Assembly: GCA_934167485.1 (NCBI GenBank)
Contig: CAKPKL010000009.1
Coordinates: 1-60,732, forward strand
Source: an uncultured Bacilli bacterium
GTDB taxonomy: Bacteria; Bacillota_I; Bacilli_A; RF39; UBA660
Length of the DNA: 60,732 nt
Reading direction: 5' to 3'
Of the stretch, positions 8,019-16,488 are shown piece after piece. The notes beneath the pieces are model-generated. The model was not told where the DNA came from, did no database searches, and saw only the letters and a program-made list of their open reading frames with translations. Every line of letters begins with the position of its first letter. Position 1 is the first letter of the stretch. The position numbers were made by a program, and so were the translations under genes.

Positions 8019-8588
8019 ATGTGGAAATATGAAAAAAAATTAGAATATCCTATTAATATTAAGAAAAAAGATTTAAAAATGGCTAAAAATATTCTTGCTC
8101 AATATGGCGGACCTGATGGAGAATTTGCTGCAGCTATGAGATATTTAAATCAAAGATATACAATGCCTGATGAAAAGGGATACGCTCTATTAAATGATAT
8201 AGGTACTGAAGAACTTGCTCATGTTGAAATGATTGCAACCATGGTAACTCAACTTATGAAAGGTGCGAGTGTCGAAGAATTAATGGCTAATGGGCTTTCT
8301 GCTCAATATGTTCAACACGATCATGCAATATTTCCAACTGATGCGAATGGAGTTCCTTTTACTTCTGCTTACTTTGCTACAACTGGAGATTGGAATGCTG
8401 ATTTAACAGAGGATATGGCTGCAGAACAAAAAGCTAGAGTTACTTATGAACATTTAATGGATATGACAACCGATCCTGATTTGTTAGCTCCTTTATCTTT
8501 TTTAAGACAAAGAGAAGTTGTTCACTTTGATAGGTTTAAAGAATTAAGAGATTATTATTTAAAAAAATACAAAAAAAATATCAAATAA
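8019..8588 (+). CDS. cotJC: Spore coat protein CotJC, manganese-catalase family
   Basis: A 189-residue CotJC protein with the family's four-helix dimanganese fold: a Glu in GGPDGEFAAA (near 36), the paired Glu/His of EELAHVE (near 67-70), and Glu/His ligands in the C-terminal helices (YEHLMD; REVVHFDR). CotJC is made in the mother cell and deposited in the spore coat, where a peroxide-detoxifying role is likely. AGGAGG precedes the start and the gene forms an operon with the cotJA-cotJB fusion. Confidence 0.95.
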   Translation: MWKYEKKLEYPINIKKKDLKMAKNILAQYGGPDGEFAAAMRYLNQRYTMPDEKGYALLNDIGTEELAHVEMIATMVTQLMKGASVEELMANGLSAQYVQHDHAIFPTDANGVPFTSAYFATTGDWNADLTEDMAAEQKARVTYEHLMDMTTDPDLLAPLSFLRQREVVHFDRFKELRDYYLKKYKKNIK

Positions 8589-8599
8589 GATATTTTTTT
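8573..8599. terminator. Bidirectional terminator between cotJC and mbl
   Basis: A 10-bp stem, AAAAAATATC / GATATTTTTT, with a 6-nt loop that includes the cotJC stop codon. It also ends the minus-strand mbl transcript. Confidence 0.85.
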
Positions 8600-9590
8600 A
8601 TTTTCTTTCTAATACATGAATATTCTCTAAAAGAACTCCTGTTCCTTCTACTACACAAGTTAACGGACTTTCTGCAATAAATACTGGAACTTTTAATTCA
8701 TGAGATAATAAATCTTCAAATCCATGAACAAGTGCTCCTCCGCCTGTTACCACTATTCCTTTATCTATTATATCAGCAGCAAGTTCTGGTGGTGTTTGTT
8801 CTAATACATTTTTTGCAGCATGTATTATTGTATATACACTCTCTCTTAGAGCTTCTTCAACCTCTTCACTGCATAAAGTTATTGAATGAGGTAGACCAGT
8901 AACTAAATCTCTACCTTTAACTTCCATTTTATCATTTCTATCTTCTGGATATACAGAACCTATTTCGAATTTAATATCTTCAGCAGTTCTATCACCTACC
9001 AATAATTTATACTTATTTTTTATATATTTAATTATATCATTATCAAAAGTATTTCCAGCTATTTTTATTGAATCACTTGTAACAATATCTCCTAATGAAA
9101 GTACCGCTATATCAGTAGTACCACCACCAATATCTATTACCATATTACCACTCGGTTTTGATATATCAAGTCCTGCACCTATAGCAGCTACTTTTGGTTC
9201 TTCTTCCAAATAAACCTTTCTAGCACCTGTTCTTTCTGCAGCTTCTTTTATAGCATTCTTCTCTACTGGAGTTATATTTGATGGACAACATATCAATATA
9301 CGAGGTCTAGATAAAAAACTTCTACCATTTACTTTTTTAATAAAACTGTTTAGCATCATCTCAGTAACTTCAAAATCCGCTATTACACCATCTTTTAATG
9401 GTTTTATAGCTTGTACTTTACCAGGAGTTCTTCCAAGCATTTCTTTCGCTTGGCTTCCAACGGCAAGTATTTTTTTTGTATCCGAATCTATAGCAACTAT
9501 ACTTGGTTCATTTAAAACAATTCCTTGATCCTTTATATAAATAAGTACATTTGCTGTTCCTAAGTCTATTCCTATGTCTTTAGCAAACAA
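8598..9590 (-). CDS. mbl: MreB-like cell-shape protein Mbl
   Basis: The 330-residue actin homologue has the phosphate-1 motif IDLGTANV near residues 8-15, the adenosine region IDIGGGTTDIAV near 154, and the conserved GGGALVHGF near 280. MreB paralogues form membrane-bound filaments that direct lateral-wall synthesis. Its position directly after spoIIID, as in Bacillus subtilis, identifies it as Mbl rather than MreB. The start is TTG: GGGAGG lies 9 bases upstream, and the family start sequence (MFAKDIGIDLGT) begins there. Confidence 0.93.
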   Translation of the reverse strand: MFAKDIGIDLGTANVLIYIKDQGIVLNEPSIVAIDSDTKKILAVGSQAKEMLGRTPGKVQAIKPLKDGVIADFEVTEMMLNSFIKKVNGRSFLSRPRILICCPSNITPVEKNAIKEAAERTGARKVYLEEEPKVAAIGAGLDISKPSGNMVIDIGGGTTDIAVLSLGDIVTSDSIKIAGNTFDNDIIKYIKNKYKLLVGDRTAEDIKFEIGSVYPEDRNDKMEVKGRDLVTGLPHSITLCSEEVEEALRESVYTIIHAAKNVLEQTPPELAADIIDKGIVVTGGGALVHGFEDLLSHELKVPVFIAESPLTCVVEGTGVLLENIHVLERK

Positions 9591-9646
9591 TTTATCTACC
9601 TCCCATCATTTATATATTATACCATACTTTACCTTATTTAATTAGT

Positions 9647-9898
9647 CTAAATTAACTTTTTATACTTTTTTTTAGTAGATTCTCCACCTCTTATATGCCT
9701 TATATCAATATGATACTTAAGAATACTATCTATTTCCTCATATAAACCATAATTTATATCTTGTAATCTCTCATGTAAATCTTTATGTACAGTACTTTTT
9801 GATACATTAAAAATCTTAGCTATATTTCTTATTGTATCCTCTGTTTTTAACATATAATTAGCTTCTTCTATTACTCTTTTTCTAATAACAGAATTCAT
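9647..9898 (-). CDS. spoIIID: Sporulation transcription factor SpoIIID
   Basis: An 83-residue DNA-binding protein with a helix-turn-helix (about 20-45: TIRNIAKIFNVSKSTVHKDL) and a basic C-terminal helix (STKKKYKKL) that contacts the minor groove. It is the mother-cell regulator that switches gene expression between sigma-E and sigma-K. The ribosome site is GAGGTG. It lies between spoIIQ and mbl exactly as in Bacillus, and only 56 bp before mbl, so co-transcription is likely. Confidence 0.96.
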   Translation of the reverse strand: MNSVIRKRVIEEANYMLKTEDTIRNIAKIFNVSKSTVHKDLHERLQDINYGLYEEIDSILKYHIDIRHIRGGESTKKKYKKLI

Positions 9899-9944
9899 TT
9901 AACACCTCTTAGTTAATTATATATTTTTATTATAAGTTTATACA

Positions 9945-9963
9945 TAAAAAGGGCTCCTGCCCT
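9945..9963 (-). terminator. Terminator of spoIID-spoIIQ
   Basis: Minus strand: AGGGC-AGGA-GCCCT followed by TTTTTAT, overlapping the spoIIQ stop. Confidence 0.8.
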
Positions 9964-10588
9964 ATATTTCACTAATAGATTTATCATAATAATTTTCTGG
10001 ATTAACACAAGATCCATTTATTATTAATTCAAAATAAACATGGTTATTTAAATCTGTAGAAATATTTGATGTAGCACTCTTAGCTATGACAAAACCTTGT
10101 TCTACTTTATCGCCTGCTTTTACAGTTATATCACTAAGGCTTTGATATACACTAGTAATACCCTTTTCATGTTCAATTGTTATAACATTTCCTAAAGTAG
10201 TATCTTCTTTAACTTCTTTTACTGTACCTGGTAATATCGCAACTATATCAAAAGCTTCACCCTTAGAATAAGCTACACCACTACTTTGCATATAAGTTCC
10301 TTCATAGTATATTAGGGATCTTTCTTGAGATTCTGCTTCTGCTTTATAGTCATAATAATTTTTAACTATTTTTACTTCAGTATCATTGTAAGGTCTAATT
10401 ATTTTATCCCCAACATTTACAACTTTTACATTCTCTTCGTAATCTAAAATGCCCTTAGAAACATACTCAAATTCTGGTTCTGATACTTTCTTAGTGGCAA
10501 ACCCAAGAAGTGCGATTCCTCCTAATAAAAGCGCAAAAGATATACCATATAAAGAATATACAACTGATTTTTTTAACTGTCTCTTCAT
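9962..10588 (-). CDS. spoIIQ: SpoIIQ-like forespore M23/LytM-domain protein
   Basis: The 208-residue protein has one N-terminal membrane segment (about 10-32) and an extracytoplasmic LytM fold. SpoIIQ in the forespore membrane pairs with SpoIIIAH in the mother cell to form the engulfment channel. The zinc site is degenerate: the first His of HxxxD is absent (YSKGEAFD), the usual YxHL reads YQSL, and only HVYFE recalls the last motif. It is therefore probably structural, as in B. subtilis. The start at 10588 (ATG after GAGGTGAATAAA) is preferred over a TTG 30 bases upstream. It sits between spoIID and spoIIID. Confidence 0.9.
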   Translation of the reverse strand: MKRQLKKSVVYSLYGISFALLLGGIALLGFATKKVSEPEFEYVSKGILDYEENVKVVNVGDKIIRPYNDTEVKIVKNYYDYKAEAESQERSLIYYEGTYMQSSGVAYSKGEAFDIVAILPGTVKEVKEDTTLGNVITIEHEKGITSVYQSLSDITVKAGDKVEQGFVIAKSATSNISTDLNNHVYFELIINGSCVNPENYYDKSISEI

Positions 10589-10640
10589 TTTATTCACCTC
10601 ATTTTTAAGTGTGAACAAATTTTTAAATTTTATACATTTT

Positions 10641-11555
10641 TTAAAATTTTTTTATTTCAATTCCTTGATAATAATGTTTTAATATTTCATCATATTTGTA
10701 TCCTTCTTTTGCCATACCGTTTGCTCCATATTGACTCATACCAACACCATGTCCATATCCTTTGTTTTTTATAATAATTTTATTATCTTCTTGTGTTATT
10801 TCAAAATATGTTGATCTAAGTCCTAATTTAGAACATATATAATTACCTGTTAATTCTTTAGCATTTATTCTTATAAGTTTTATTCTACCTGTACTTGTTT
10901 GTTTTAATACTTTTATTTCTAAATTTTCATTACACTTTATTTCTAATGAATTACAAAACTCATTTTTTGTATACGTTGTTGTTGTGCTGAAAACCGGTGA
11001 TTCTTTATCCCAATGACTATCGACACTTCTTAAATAATCTTCTTTACTTGTAAATATCTCTTCACTATTTTCTGTTACACCAGGACTTGTTGAGAAAAAA
11101 AGTGCTTCTGCTACTTTACCATTATATGATAGATATTCTCCTTTTGTTGATAAAACTGCTTGCTTTACTTTATTTATGTTGTCAGTATAGGATTCCTTCC
11201 AGGTTGCTACTAATGTTTCTTTATCTAAATAAACTTGATTCATTATTGTATCTACAACATCATATTCCTTATTTATATTTCTTTCTATTTGTCTCATAAC
11301 ATATGAACGTGCAGCTACTGCTTGAGCTTTTAATGCTTCTATTTCAAAACTTATAGGCATTTCCCCAGCTAAAACTCCAACTACATATTCTTCTATAGGA
11401 ACTCTGTCTATTATATTTTCTTCTTCTCTATAAACCCTAACTACACTATTTTTTGAAAAATTAAAAGTTATTTCGTTATCTTCTATAAATAGAGTTACTA
11501 TTATAAATGGTATAAATAGTATTAAACATGAAAAAAGTAGTATTTTTTTAAACAA
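10641..11555 (-). CDS. spoIID: Stage II sporulation protein D (lytic transglycosylase)
   Basis: The 304-residue SpoIID has an N-terminal membrane anchor (about 4-24), VLAGEMP near residues 62-68, whose Glu is the catalytic residue of the family, and the signature GYGHGVGMSQYGA near 268-280. It cuts denuded glycan strands to let the mother-cell membrane move round the forespore during engulfment. It is followed by spoIIQ and ends in that operon's terminator, keeping the Bacillus order; murA, which often lies upstream, is not present here. Confidence 0.96.
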   Translation of the reverse strand: MFKKILLFSCLILFIPFIIVTLFIEDNEITFNFSKNSVVRVYREEENIIDRVPIEEYVVGVLAGEMPISFEIEALKAQAVAARSYVMRQIERNINKEYDVVDTIMNQVYLDKETLVATWKESYTDNINKVKQAVLSTKGEYLSYNGKVAEALFFSTSPGVTENSEEIFTSKEDYLRSVDSHWDKESPVFSTTTTYTKNEFCNSLEIKCNENLEIKVLKQTSTGRIKLIRINAKELTGNYICSKLGLRSTYFEITQEDNKIIIKNKGYGHGVGMSQYGANGMAKEGYKYDEILKHYYQGIEIKKF

Positions 11556-11579
11556 GATATCATCTCCTATAAAAACATA

Positions 11580-11774
11580 CTACCTAAAACTCATTACAAA
11601 ATCATATATAAAATTAGTTACTAAATATGAAATAGAGATACTAATCAATATATATATTATCCTAGCTTGAATTACTCTATTTTGTTTAAATAATTTATTT
11701 AAATTTAAACCCTCCATTGACCAAATTGTAAATAAAAATACAAAAACATAAAGAAATGATTTAGTCATTTTCAT
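11580..11774 (-). CDS. DUF1146 small membrane protein (YwzB-like)
   Basis: The 64-residue protein has two membrane segments (about 6-22 and 38-60). The pattern fits the DUF1146/YwzB family, a protein of unknown function usually encoded between the ATP synthase operon and spoIID in Bacilli, which matches its place beside spoIID. It overlaps rpiB by 14 bases. Either ATG (11774 or 11768) could be the start; neither has a strong ribosome site, so coupling to rpiB translation is likely. Confidence 0.75.
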   Translation of the reverse strand: MKMTKSFLYVFVFLFTIWSMEGLNLNKLFKQNRVIQARIIYILISISISYLVTNFIYDFVMSFR

Positions 11775-12204
11775 ATTCCATTATCTGATCTACCCTCTTT
11801 TTGTATGCTGGATCTGTTGTATTTTCATGAGCATTCAAAAATGCATCTATTATTTTTTTGTTTTCTTCTAATGGAGTTACTCCTGATAAAGCTATTATAT
11901 TTATAAAATCACATTCTCTTCCATGGATTGCCTCTTCTTCTGTATTTACTTTACCACATCTAATTCCTTTTACTTTATTACAAGCTATTGATATACCTAT
12001 AGCGCTACCACAGATTGCTATACCATAATCTACTTCTTTATCTCTTACTTTTTCTCCCAATAAAAATCCATATTTAGTATAATCAACTCTATCACTTGAA
12101 TTAGTACCATAATTAATTACAGTATAACCCTTATCCTCTAAATATTTTGTCAAATTTTGTTTAGTTTCATAACCTCTATGATCACTTGCTATTCCTATTT
12201 TCAT
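11761..12204 (-). CDS. rpiB: Ribose-5-phosphate isomerase B
   Basis: A 147-residue RpiB/LacAB-family isomerase. SDHRGYE near residues 7-13 holds the phosphate-contacting Asp/His, ICGSAIGIS near 66-74 the catalytic-loop Cys, and NKVKGIRC follows. It interconverts ribose-5-phosphate and ribulose-5-phosphate in the pentose phosphate pathway. The segment usually reading HNDANV is EAIHGRECDFINI, still with His and Cys but diverged. It overlaps the FemAB gene upstream by 23 bases and DUF1146 downstream by 14, so it is one compact operon. Confidence 0.9.
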   Translation of the reverse strand: MKIGIASDHRGYETKQNLTKYLEDKGYTVINYGTNSSDRVDYTKYGFLLGEKVRDKEVDYGIAICGSAIGISIACNKVKGIRCGKVNTEEEAIHGRECDFINIIALSGVTPLEENKKIIDAFLNAHENTTDPAYKKRVDQIMEYEND

Positions 12205-13414
12205 ATATTCTCCTATCTTTTATTAATCTTTTAATTTTATATAAAATTGATGTTGGTAAATAAAAATCACCTATTAATTCCTCTACTACGCCACCAAAAC
12301 CTTTTTTAAATTCGTATACACCATATTCACTATCTTTTTTATCGAATATACCACTTATACCAAAGAAATTATATTTTTTATAATTGTTTTCTATAGCGTA
12401 TTTTATCATATGCCATTGAATTAAATATTGGGCATATAAATTTTTATATTCACTTAAACTACCACTAAATAAATAATCTACTTCTCCATTATATAACATA
12501 AACATCGCACAAGATATTGGTATTTGTTTTTCTTTTAAACGATTACTCTCATCTAATCTTTTTATAAGTCCATCTATTGTTATTTTTAATTCTTTTGCTT
12601 TACCTGTTGTTGTATCGCTTAATAACTTATATTTATTTTGATTAATCTCTAATTCTTCTTTTAATTTTTCTTTATATTTATCAACATTTAAATAAGCAAT
12701 TAAGTATTTTACTTCATCCTTGAAAGAATCATACATAGTTTGATAGTATACCAAACTTTTATCACTAAAACCTATTCTAGCGCTCGTATCCTCTGTTATA
12801 TGTTTAAATGTAGGTAAATCATTATATTCAATTTGTTTTATCTCAACACCATACTTTTCAGCTTTTCTAATTATATTTCTATGATTAGCTTTCATACCTT
12901 TTTGTATATCGTCAAGTGATTTATTTTCTAAATCTAATACAAAATACCATCTACCTTGGCCACTTAAATCGTATCCTCTTGTAAATCCTCCATGAATGAA
13001 TCCTAATTTTTTTAAATTATTTACTATATTAAAATTATTTATTTCCTTTGTTTCATTACCTTCTATATCTCTACTTTTATATATTATATATGGATCTATC
13101 TTTAAAACTAAACCATTTTTAGTTTTAATATATTTTTTTAAGTTATTAACAAAAAATTCTAACAATTCAAAATTATTATAATCTACAAGTAAACCTCTAG
13201 GTGAAGAAAAATTATATTTACCAAATTTACTCTTTTTAGCGAGTAATCTTGCGGCTGCTACTACACTCTCATTCTCTTCTACACCGACATAATAACTTAT
13301 ATATCCTTTAAGTTTACTATAATTATCCATCCTATTATCTTGAAAGAAATTACTATTTTTATAATTTTTTATAAATTTTTTATATTCATCTATAGATAGT
13401 TCTCTAAATTTCAT
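12182..13414 (-). CDS. FemAB-family peptidoglycan interpeptide bridge transferase
   Basis: The 410-residue protein has two GNAT-like halves and a long helical hairpin insertion (about 250-295: EELEINQNKYKLLSD, IKRLDE), as in MurM/FemX. MKANHRNIIRKAEKYGVE near 180 is a typical FemABX segment, and FKKGFGG near 375 matches the conserved end. Such enzymes move an amino acid from aminoacyl-tRNA onto lipid II in the cytoplasm. Which amino acid is added cannot be deduced. The gene lies 4 bases after a lipid flippase gene, a fitting partner in envelope assembly. Confidence 0.9.
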   Translation of the reverse strand: MKFRELSIDEYKKFIKNYKNSNFFQDNRMDNYSKLKGYISYYVGVEENESVVAAARLLAKKSKFGKYNFSSPRGLLVDYNNFELLEFFVNNLKKYIKTKNGLVLKIDPYIIYKSRDIEGNETKEINNFNIVNNLKKLGFIHGGFTRGYDLSGQGRWYFVLDLENKSLDDIQKGMKANHRNIIRKAEKYGVEIKQIEYNDLPTFKHITEDTSARIGFSDKSLVYYQTMYDSFKDEVKYLIAYLNVDKYKEKLKEELEINQNKYKLLSDTTTGKAKELKITIDGLIKRLDESNRLKEKQIPISCAMFMLYNGEVDYLFSGSLSEYKNLYAQYLIQWHMIKYAIENNYKKYNFFGISGIFDKKDSEYGVYEFKKGFGGVVEELIGDFYLPTSILYKIKRLIKDRRIYENRNSK

Positions 13415-13417
13415 ATT

Positions 13418-15016
13418 TCACCTTCTAAAATTACTTAATATTTTTTTAAATGTTTTTGTTTTAAATAATATTCCTCCATATATTATTATACCAATTATTA
13501 CATATAAAATAACTTCTAATATACTCATAAATCTTGATGTTCCAAAGTTAATATAATGACTTAGCATATATATTACTACAAACATTATAACAGCTGCTAT
13601 TAAACTTAATAATGTACTTTTTAATATTTCTTTTACATTTATATTAAATTGTTTTTTTAAATCTATAAAGCATACTATTAAAGATATAACATATCCAAGC
13701 ATAGTAGATATACTAGCTCCCCAATATGCATTAAGTCCTATTTTATCAAACAATAACATCATAGGAACATTAATAATTATTTTAGTTAATATTCCTAAAA
13801 CTAAACATAAATATACTTTTTTATATCTATTTACTGATTGCATTATTATTATAACTATATTAAATAAACTACAGAATAAAGCAGTAAATATACTAACACT
13901 AAATACTGATACGCCTAAATTATTTACCCCATAAAATATATTCCAAACAGGACTAGCCAAAACACTTAAACCAAATACCATAGGTATTACGATAAACAAT
14001 AAAGTTATAATTGTATTTTCTGTTTTATTTTTTAATTCTTTATAATTTTTTGTTGAAAAATCAGCTGCTATATTTGGCAATAAACTTACTCCAATACCTG
14101 TTGATATACTTGTTACTATAACATTTAATTTTGCTCCCCAAGTAGATATACAACTCATAATATATTCAGCATTAGTAATTTTATATCCTAACTTATTTAC
14201 CAAACACTTTATAACTGTAGAAAGATCTACCATAATATATAAAGATACAATAACACTCATAATTATTAAAGGAATACTATATGTAACAAGTTTTTTTACT
14301 AATACTTTATTAGTAATTTTTTTTTCTTCATTTTTTATTTTATATTTAGAATCATTAATTTTAAGATTTTTTCTATGCACAATATAAAGGTATACAAGAC
14401 CTACTAATCCTCCTATAGTAGCACCAAAGATTGCTATACCTACAGCTTCTTTTACTCCAAACAATTTTATAAATATATAAGAACCCGCTATTATTACAAT
14501 AATCCTTACAAATTGTTCTATAACTTGACTAATAGAAGAGTGTTTTATATATTTTTGTCCTTGAAGATAACCCCTTACATCAGCAAGTATAGTAGTAATT
14601 AAAATTGCACTCGCACTTATTCTTATTACATAGGATATATCTTCTATAGAATTACCACCAACAATATCACCTTTAATCATTCTAGCTAAAGATGGCGCAA
14701 ATATTATTAATACAAGTGTACAAATAAGAGCTAAAACACTAGTAATAGTAAGTGCAACTTTATAACTACGCCTACTTACATCCATATAATCTAGTGATGA
14801 ATATTCACTAACTAATTTTGAAATAGCAAGTGGTATACCAACAGTAGATAAATTTAAAAATAAATTATATATATTATATGCATATCCATATAAAGATCCA
14901 CCTGCTTCACCTATTATAGCATTAAAAGGTATTACATATATTATACCTAATATTTTAGCAAGTATTATACATATAGTTGATATAACTGCTCCTTTTACAA
15001 ATGTATCTTTTTTCAT
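13418..15016 (-). CDS. MOP-superfamily lipid flippase (MurJ/YtgP or SpoVB type)
   Basis: The 532-residue integral membrane protein has about fourteen hydrophobic segments and the N-terminal pattern of polysaccharide-type flippases (KGAVISTICIILAKILG; GGSLYGYAYNIYNLFL; VGIPLAISKLVSEY). YtgP/MurJ homologues translocate lipid II; SpoVB homologues act in spore cortex synthesis. The two cannot be separated by eye. Its coupling to a FemAB transferase, which acts on lipid II, favours a cell-wall precursor role. Confidence 0.88.
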   Translation of the reverse strand: MKKDTFVKGAVISTICIILAKILGIIYVIPFNAIIGEAGGSLYGYAYNIYNLFLNLSTVGIPLAISKLVSEYSSLDYMDVSRRSYKVALTITSVLALICTLVLIIFAPSLARMIKGDIVGGNSIEDISYVIRISASAILITTILADVRGYLQGQKYIKHSSISQVIEQFVRIIVIIAGSYIFIKLFGVKEAVGIAIFGATIGGLVGLVYLYIVHRKNLKINDSKYKIKNEEKKITNKVLVKKLVTYSIPLIIMSVIVSLYIMVDLSTVIKCLVNKLGYKITNAEYIMSCISTWGAKLNVIVTSISTGIGVSLLPNIAADFSTKNYKELKNKTENTIITLLFIVIPMVFGLSVLASPVWNIFYGVNNLGVSVFSVSIFTALFCSLFNIVIIIMQSVNRYKKVYLCLVLGILTKIIINVPMMLLFDKIGLNAYWGASISTMLGYVISLIVCFIDLKKQFNINVKEILKSTLLSLIAAVIMFVVIYMLSHYINFGTSRFMSILEVILYVIIGIIIYGGILFKTKTFKKILSNFRR

Positions 15017-15189
15017 TTTATCACCTATATAAATTATACAATAAAAAAGATATTATTTAAATATCTTTCTTTAATTTAGTTTAGATTTTAGAATTATTAT
15101 AACTTAGTCAATAATAATTCTAATACAGTTTAATCTTGGTTTATAATTACTATAATCCATATGTAATTTTATATATTTTCTATTATTTA

Positions 15190-15244
15190 AAAAACATTCG
15201 TATAGTCCTCACTCTCGTTTGGAGCTCATCTACCGAATGTTTTT
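15190..15244 (-). terminator. Long hairpin directly after the first variable pilin gene
   Basis: Arms of 11 bp (AAAAACATTCG and CGAATGTTTTT) enclose a 33-nt loop with further short pairings (CTC/GAG, TAG/CTA). It begins 8 bases after the stop and ends in a T run, so it can act as a terminator. Its position straight after a predicted DGR variable region also fits the hairpins reported downstream of DGR target genes. Confidence 0.6.
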
Positions 15245-15252
15245 AATCGATA

Positions 15253-16413
15253 CTAAATTCGGAAAGCCACAGCCACGCCATTGGTAATATTAGCCATGTT
15301 GCTGTTCTGATCGCCAGTGTCGTCCAAGAGGTAGAAAATGTCAGTACAATCGGAATAAGCAGAACGGAGCCACCAAAATGCTGAACTTCCATTGTAGTTC
15401 TTGAGTGCTCCTGAATAACTTGCTGTTGTTACTCCATTTGTTTTATAATAATCTAATTGTCTTGTCTCTGCTTCTGCTGTATCATAATTTATTGTATTAG
15501 TTGTTCCTTCTTTTCCCCATACTTCTTTTGTTGATAATAAGTATATTTTATCTTCTGATGTGAAATTTTTCTCTCCACTTGTAGAACCATGACTTGACAC
15601 TACTTTTGTATTTATTATATTTTCTTTTAATCCCTCTGGTAATGCATTATATATATCATTATTTACATATGTTCTCATCTCACTTGCTGGCCATCCATCT
15701 ACATTCCATCCAAATTCATATTGTGTCCCTTTATATTCTCCTGATGGATTCATATTATGTGTTGTTATTATATCCACAAATTCTATTACAAATCCACATG
15801 CTGTTTGTGAAAAGCCTTCCGTATTACATTCTTCTGGTGTTTTAGTATTTGCTACTCTTATTGTATATAATCCATTACTATTTTCTTCTGTATTTGTAAA
15901 TCCTGTAAGTGCTATTTCTTTTGTATCTCCTACTTTATATGCGCTTGTATTTCCTGCTTTTACATTTGCTACTATTGTTTCCCAAGAATCTTCACTAAAT
16001 GATTTTGGGGTTGGTATTGTTGTATACACTAATTTACCCTGTGCATTTTTTACTATTGTTTTTCCTTCTTCATATTTTAATGTTACATCTTTTATATCAC
16101 CATTTGAAAATGTTATATTTCCACTTTCTGGCATTTCTCCTTCTACATCTACTTTTAACTCTTCAGTAATTCCATCACAGTATAATTTTTTATTTTCTAT
16201 TTTACATGTATTAGGATTATATGTTGCATCTTTCATTTTTTCTTTTGCCACTGAGTTTTCTACTGCACTTATATAAAATTCTGCACTTCTAAGTAAACTT
16301 GACTCTTTTGTATCTTTTATTATATCCAATACTATTGGTGTAGCTATAAGTGCGATTATAGCTAATATTACTATGACTGCTAACAACTCTATTAAAGTAA
16401 AACCTTTCTTCAT
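15253..16413 (-). CDS. Pilin-like secreted protein with C-terminal DGR-type variable domain (copy 1)
   Basis: The 386-residue protein starts with a class III prepilin leader: a two-residue basic leader (MKK), then GFTLIELLAVIVILAIIALI, with Glu at position +5 and a long hydrophobic helix. A middle region without a recognised family follows, then a C-terminal domain with FWWLRSA near 347-353 and a GVAVAFRI end, as in formylglycine-enzyme/C-type-lectin-like target domains of diversity-generating retroelements. The 3' end has a base composition and codon pattern unlike the rest of the gene (see the variable region). The product would be exported and held in the membrane or a pilus. No pilus assembly genes are nearby. 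It has its own strong promoter and AGGAGG. Confidence 0.85.
   Translation of the reverse strand: MKKGFTLIELLAVIVILAIIALIATPIVLDIIKDTKESSLLRSAEFYISAVENSVAKEKMKDATYNPNTCKIENKKLYCDGITEELKVDVEGEMPESGNITFSNGDIKDVTLKYEEGKTIVKNAQGKLVYTTIPTPKSFSEDSWETIVANVKAGNTSAYKVGDTKEIALTGFTNTEENSNGLYTIRVANTKTPEECNTEGFSQTACGFVIEFVDIITTHNMNPSGEYKGTQYEFGWNVDGWPASEMRTYVNNDIYNALPEGLKENIINTKVVSSHGSTSGEKNFTSEDKIYLLSTKEVWGKEGTTNTINYDTAEAETRQLDYYKTNGVTTASYSGALKNYNGSSAFWWLRSAYSDCTDIFYLLDDTGDQNSNMANITNGVAVAFRI
15262..15402 (-). other. Predicted DGR variable region 1
   Basis: At 15301-15360, 28 of 60 bases are G or C, against 20 of 60 at 15541-15600 in the same gene. The coding strand runs TAT TCC GAT TGT ACT GAC ATT TTC..., a chain of NNY codons giving Y, S, D, C, T, D, I, F, mixed with fixed residues. 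Fourteen of the last 34 codons end in C, rare elsewhere here. This is what adenine-directed mutagenesis of AAC/AAT template codons leaves. Exact limits need the template repeat, which is not in the window. Confidence 0.75.
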
Positions 16414-16435
16414 GTTATCCTCCTATTCTATGTAA

Positions 16436-16464
16436 ATTATACTAAAAAAATATAGATTAATCAA
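16436..16464 (-). promoter_or_regulatory. Promoter of variable pilin gene 1
   Basis: Minus strand: TTGATT (16459-16464), 17-bp spacer, TATAAT (16436-16441), then AGGAGG and ATG. The -35 box lies inside the terminator hairpin of the upstream gene. Confidence 0.8.
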
Positions 16465-16476
16465 TAACCTATATTT
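16443..16476 (-). terminator. Terminator of the 501-residue coiled-coil gene
   Basis: Minus strand: AAATATAG pairs with CTATATTT, extended by partial pairing, then a run of T. Confidence 0.7.
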
Positions 16477-16488
16477 AAAAATTTAATT

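Noticed and set aside
15017..15252. DGR template repeat or reverse transcriptase within the window
   Set aside because: Intergenic stretches next to both variable genes and elsewhere hold no AAC/AAT-rich copy of either variable region, and no coding region shows reverse transcriptase motifs.
15262..15402. GC-rich gene ends explained as horizontally acquired DNA
   Set aside because: The GC rise is confined to the last ~110-140 bp of both paralogous genes and follows codon phase (NNY) between fixed residues, which transfer alone would not give.
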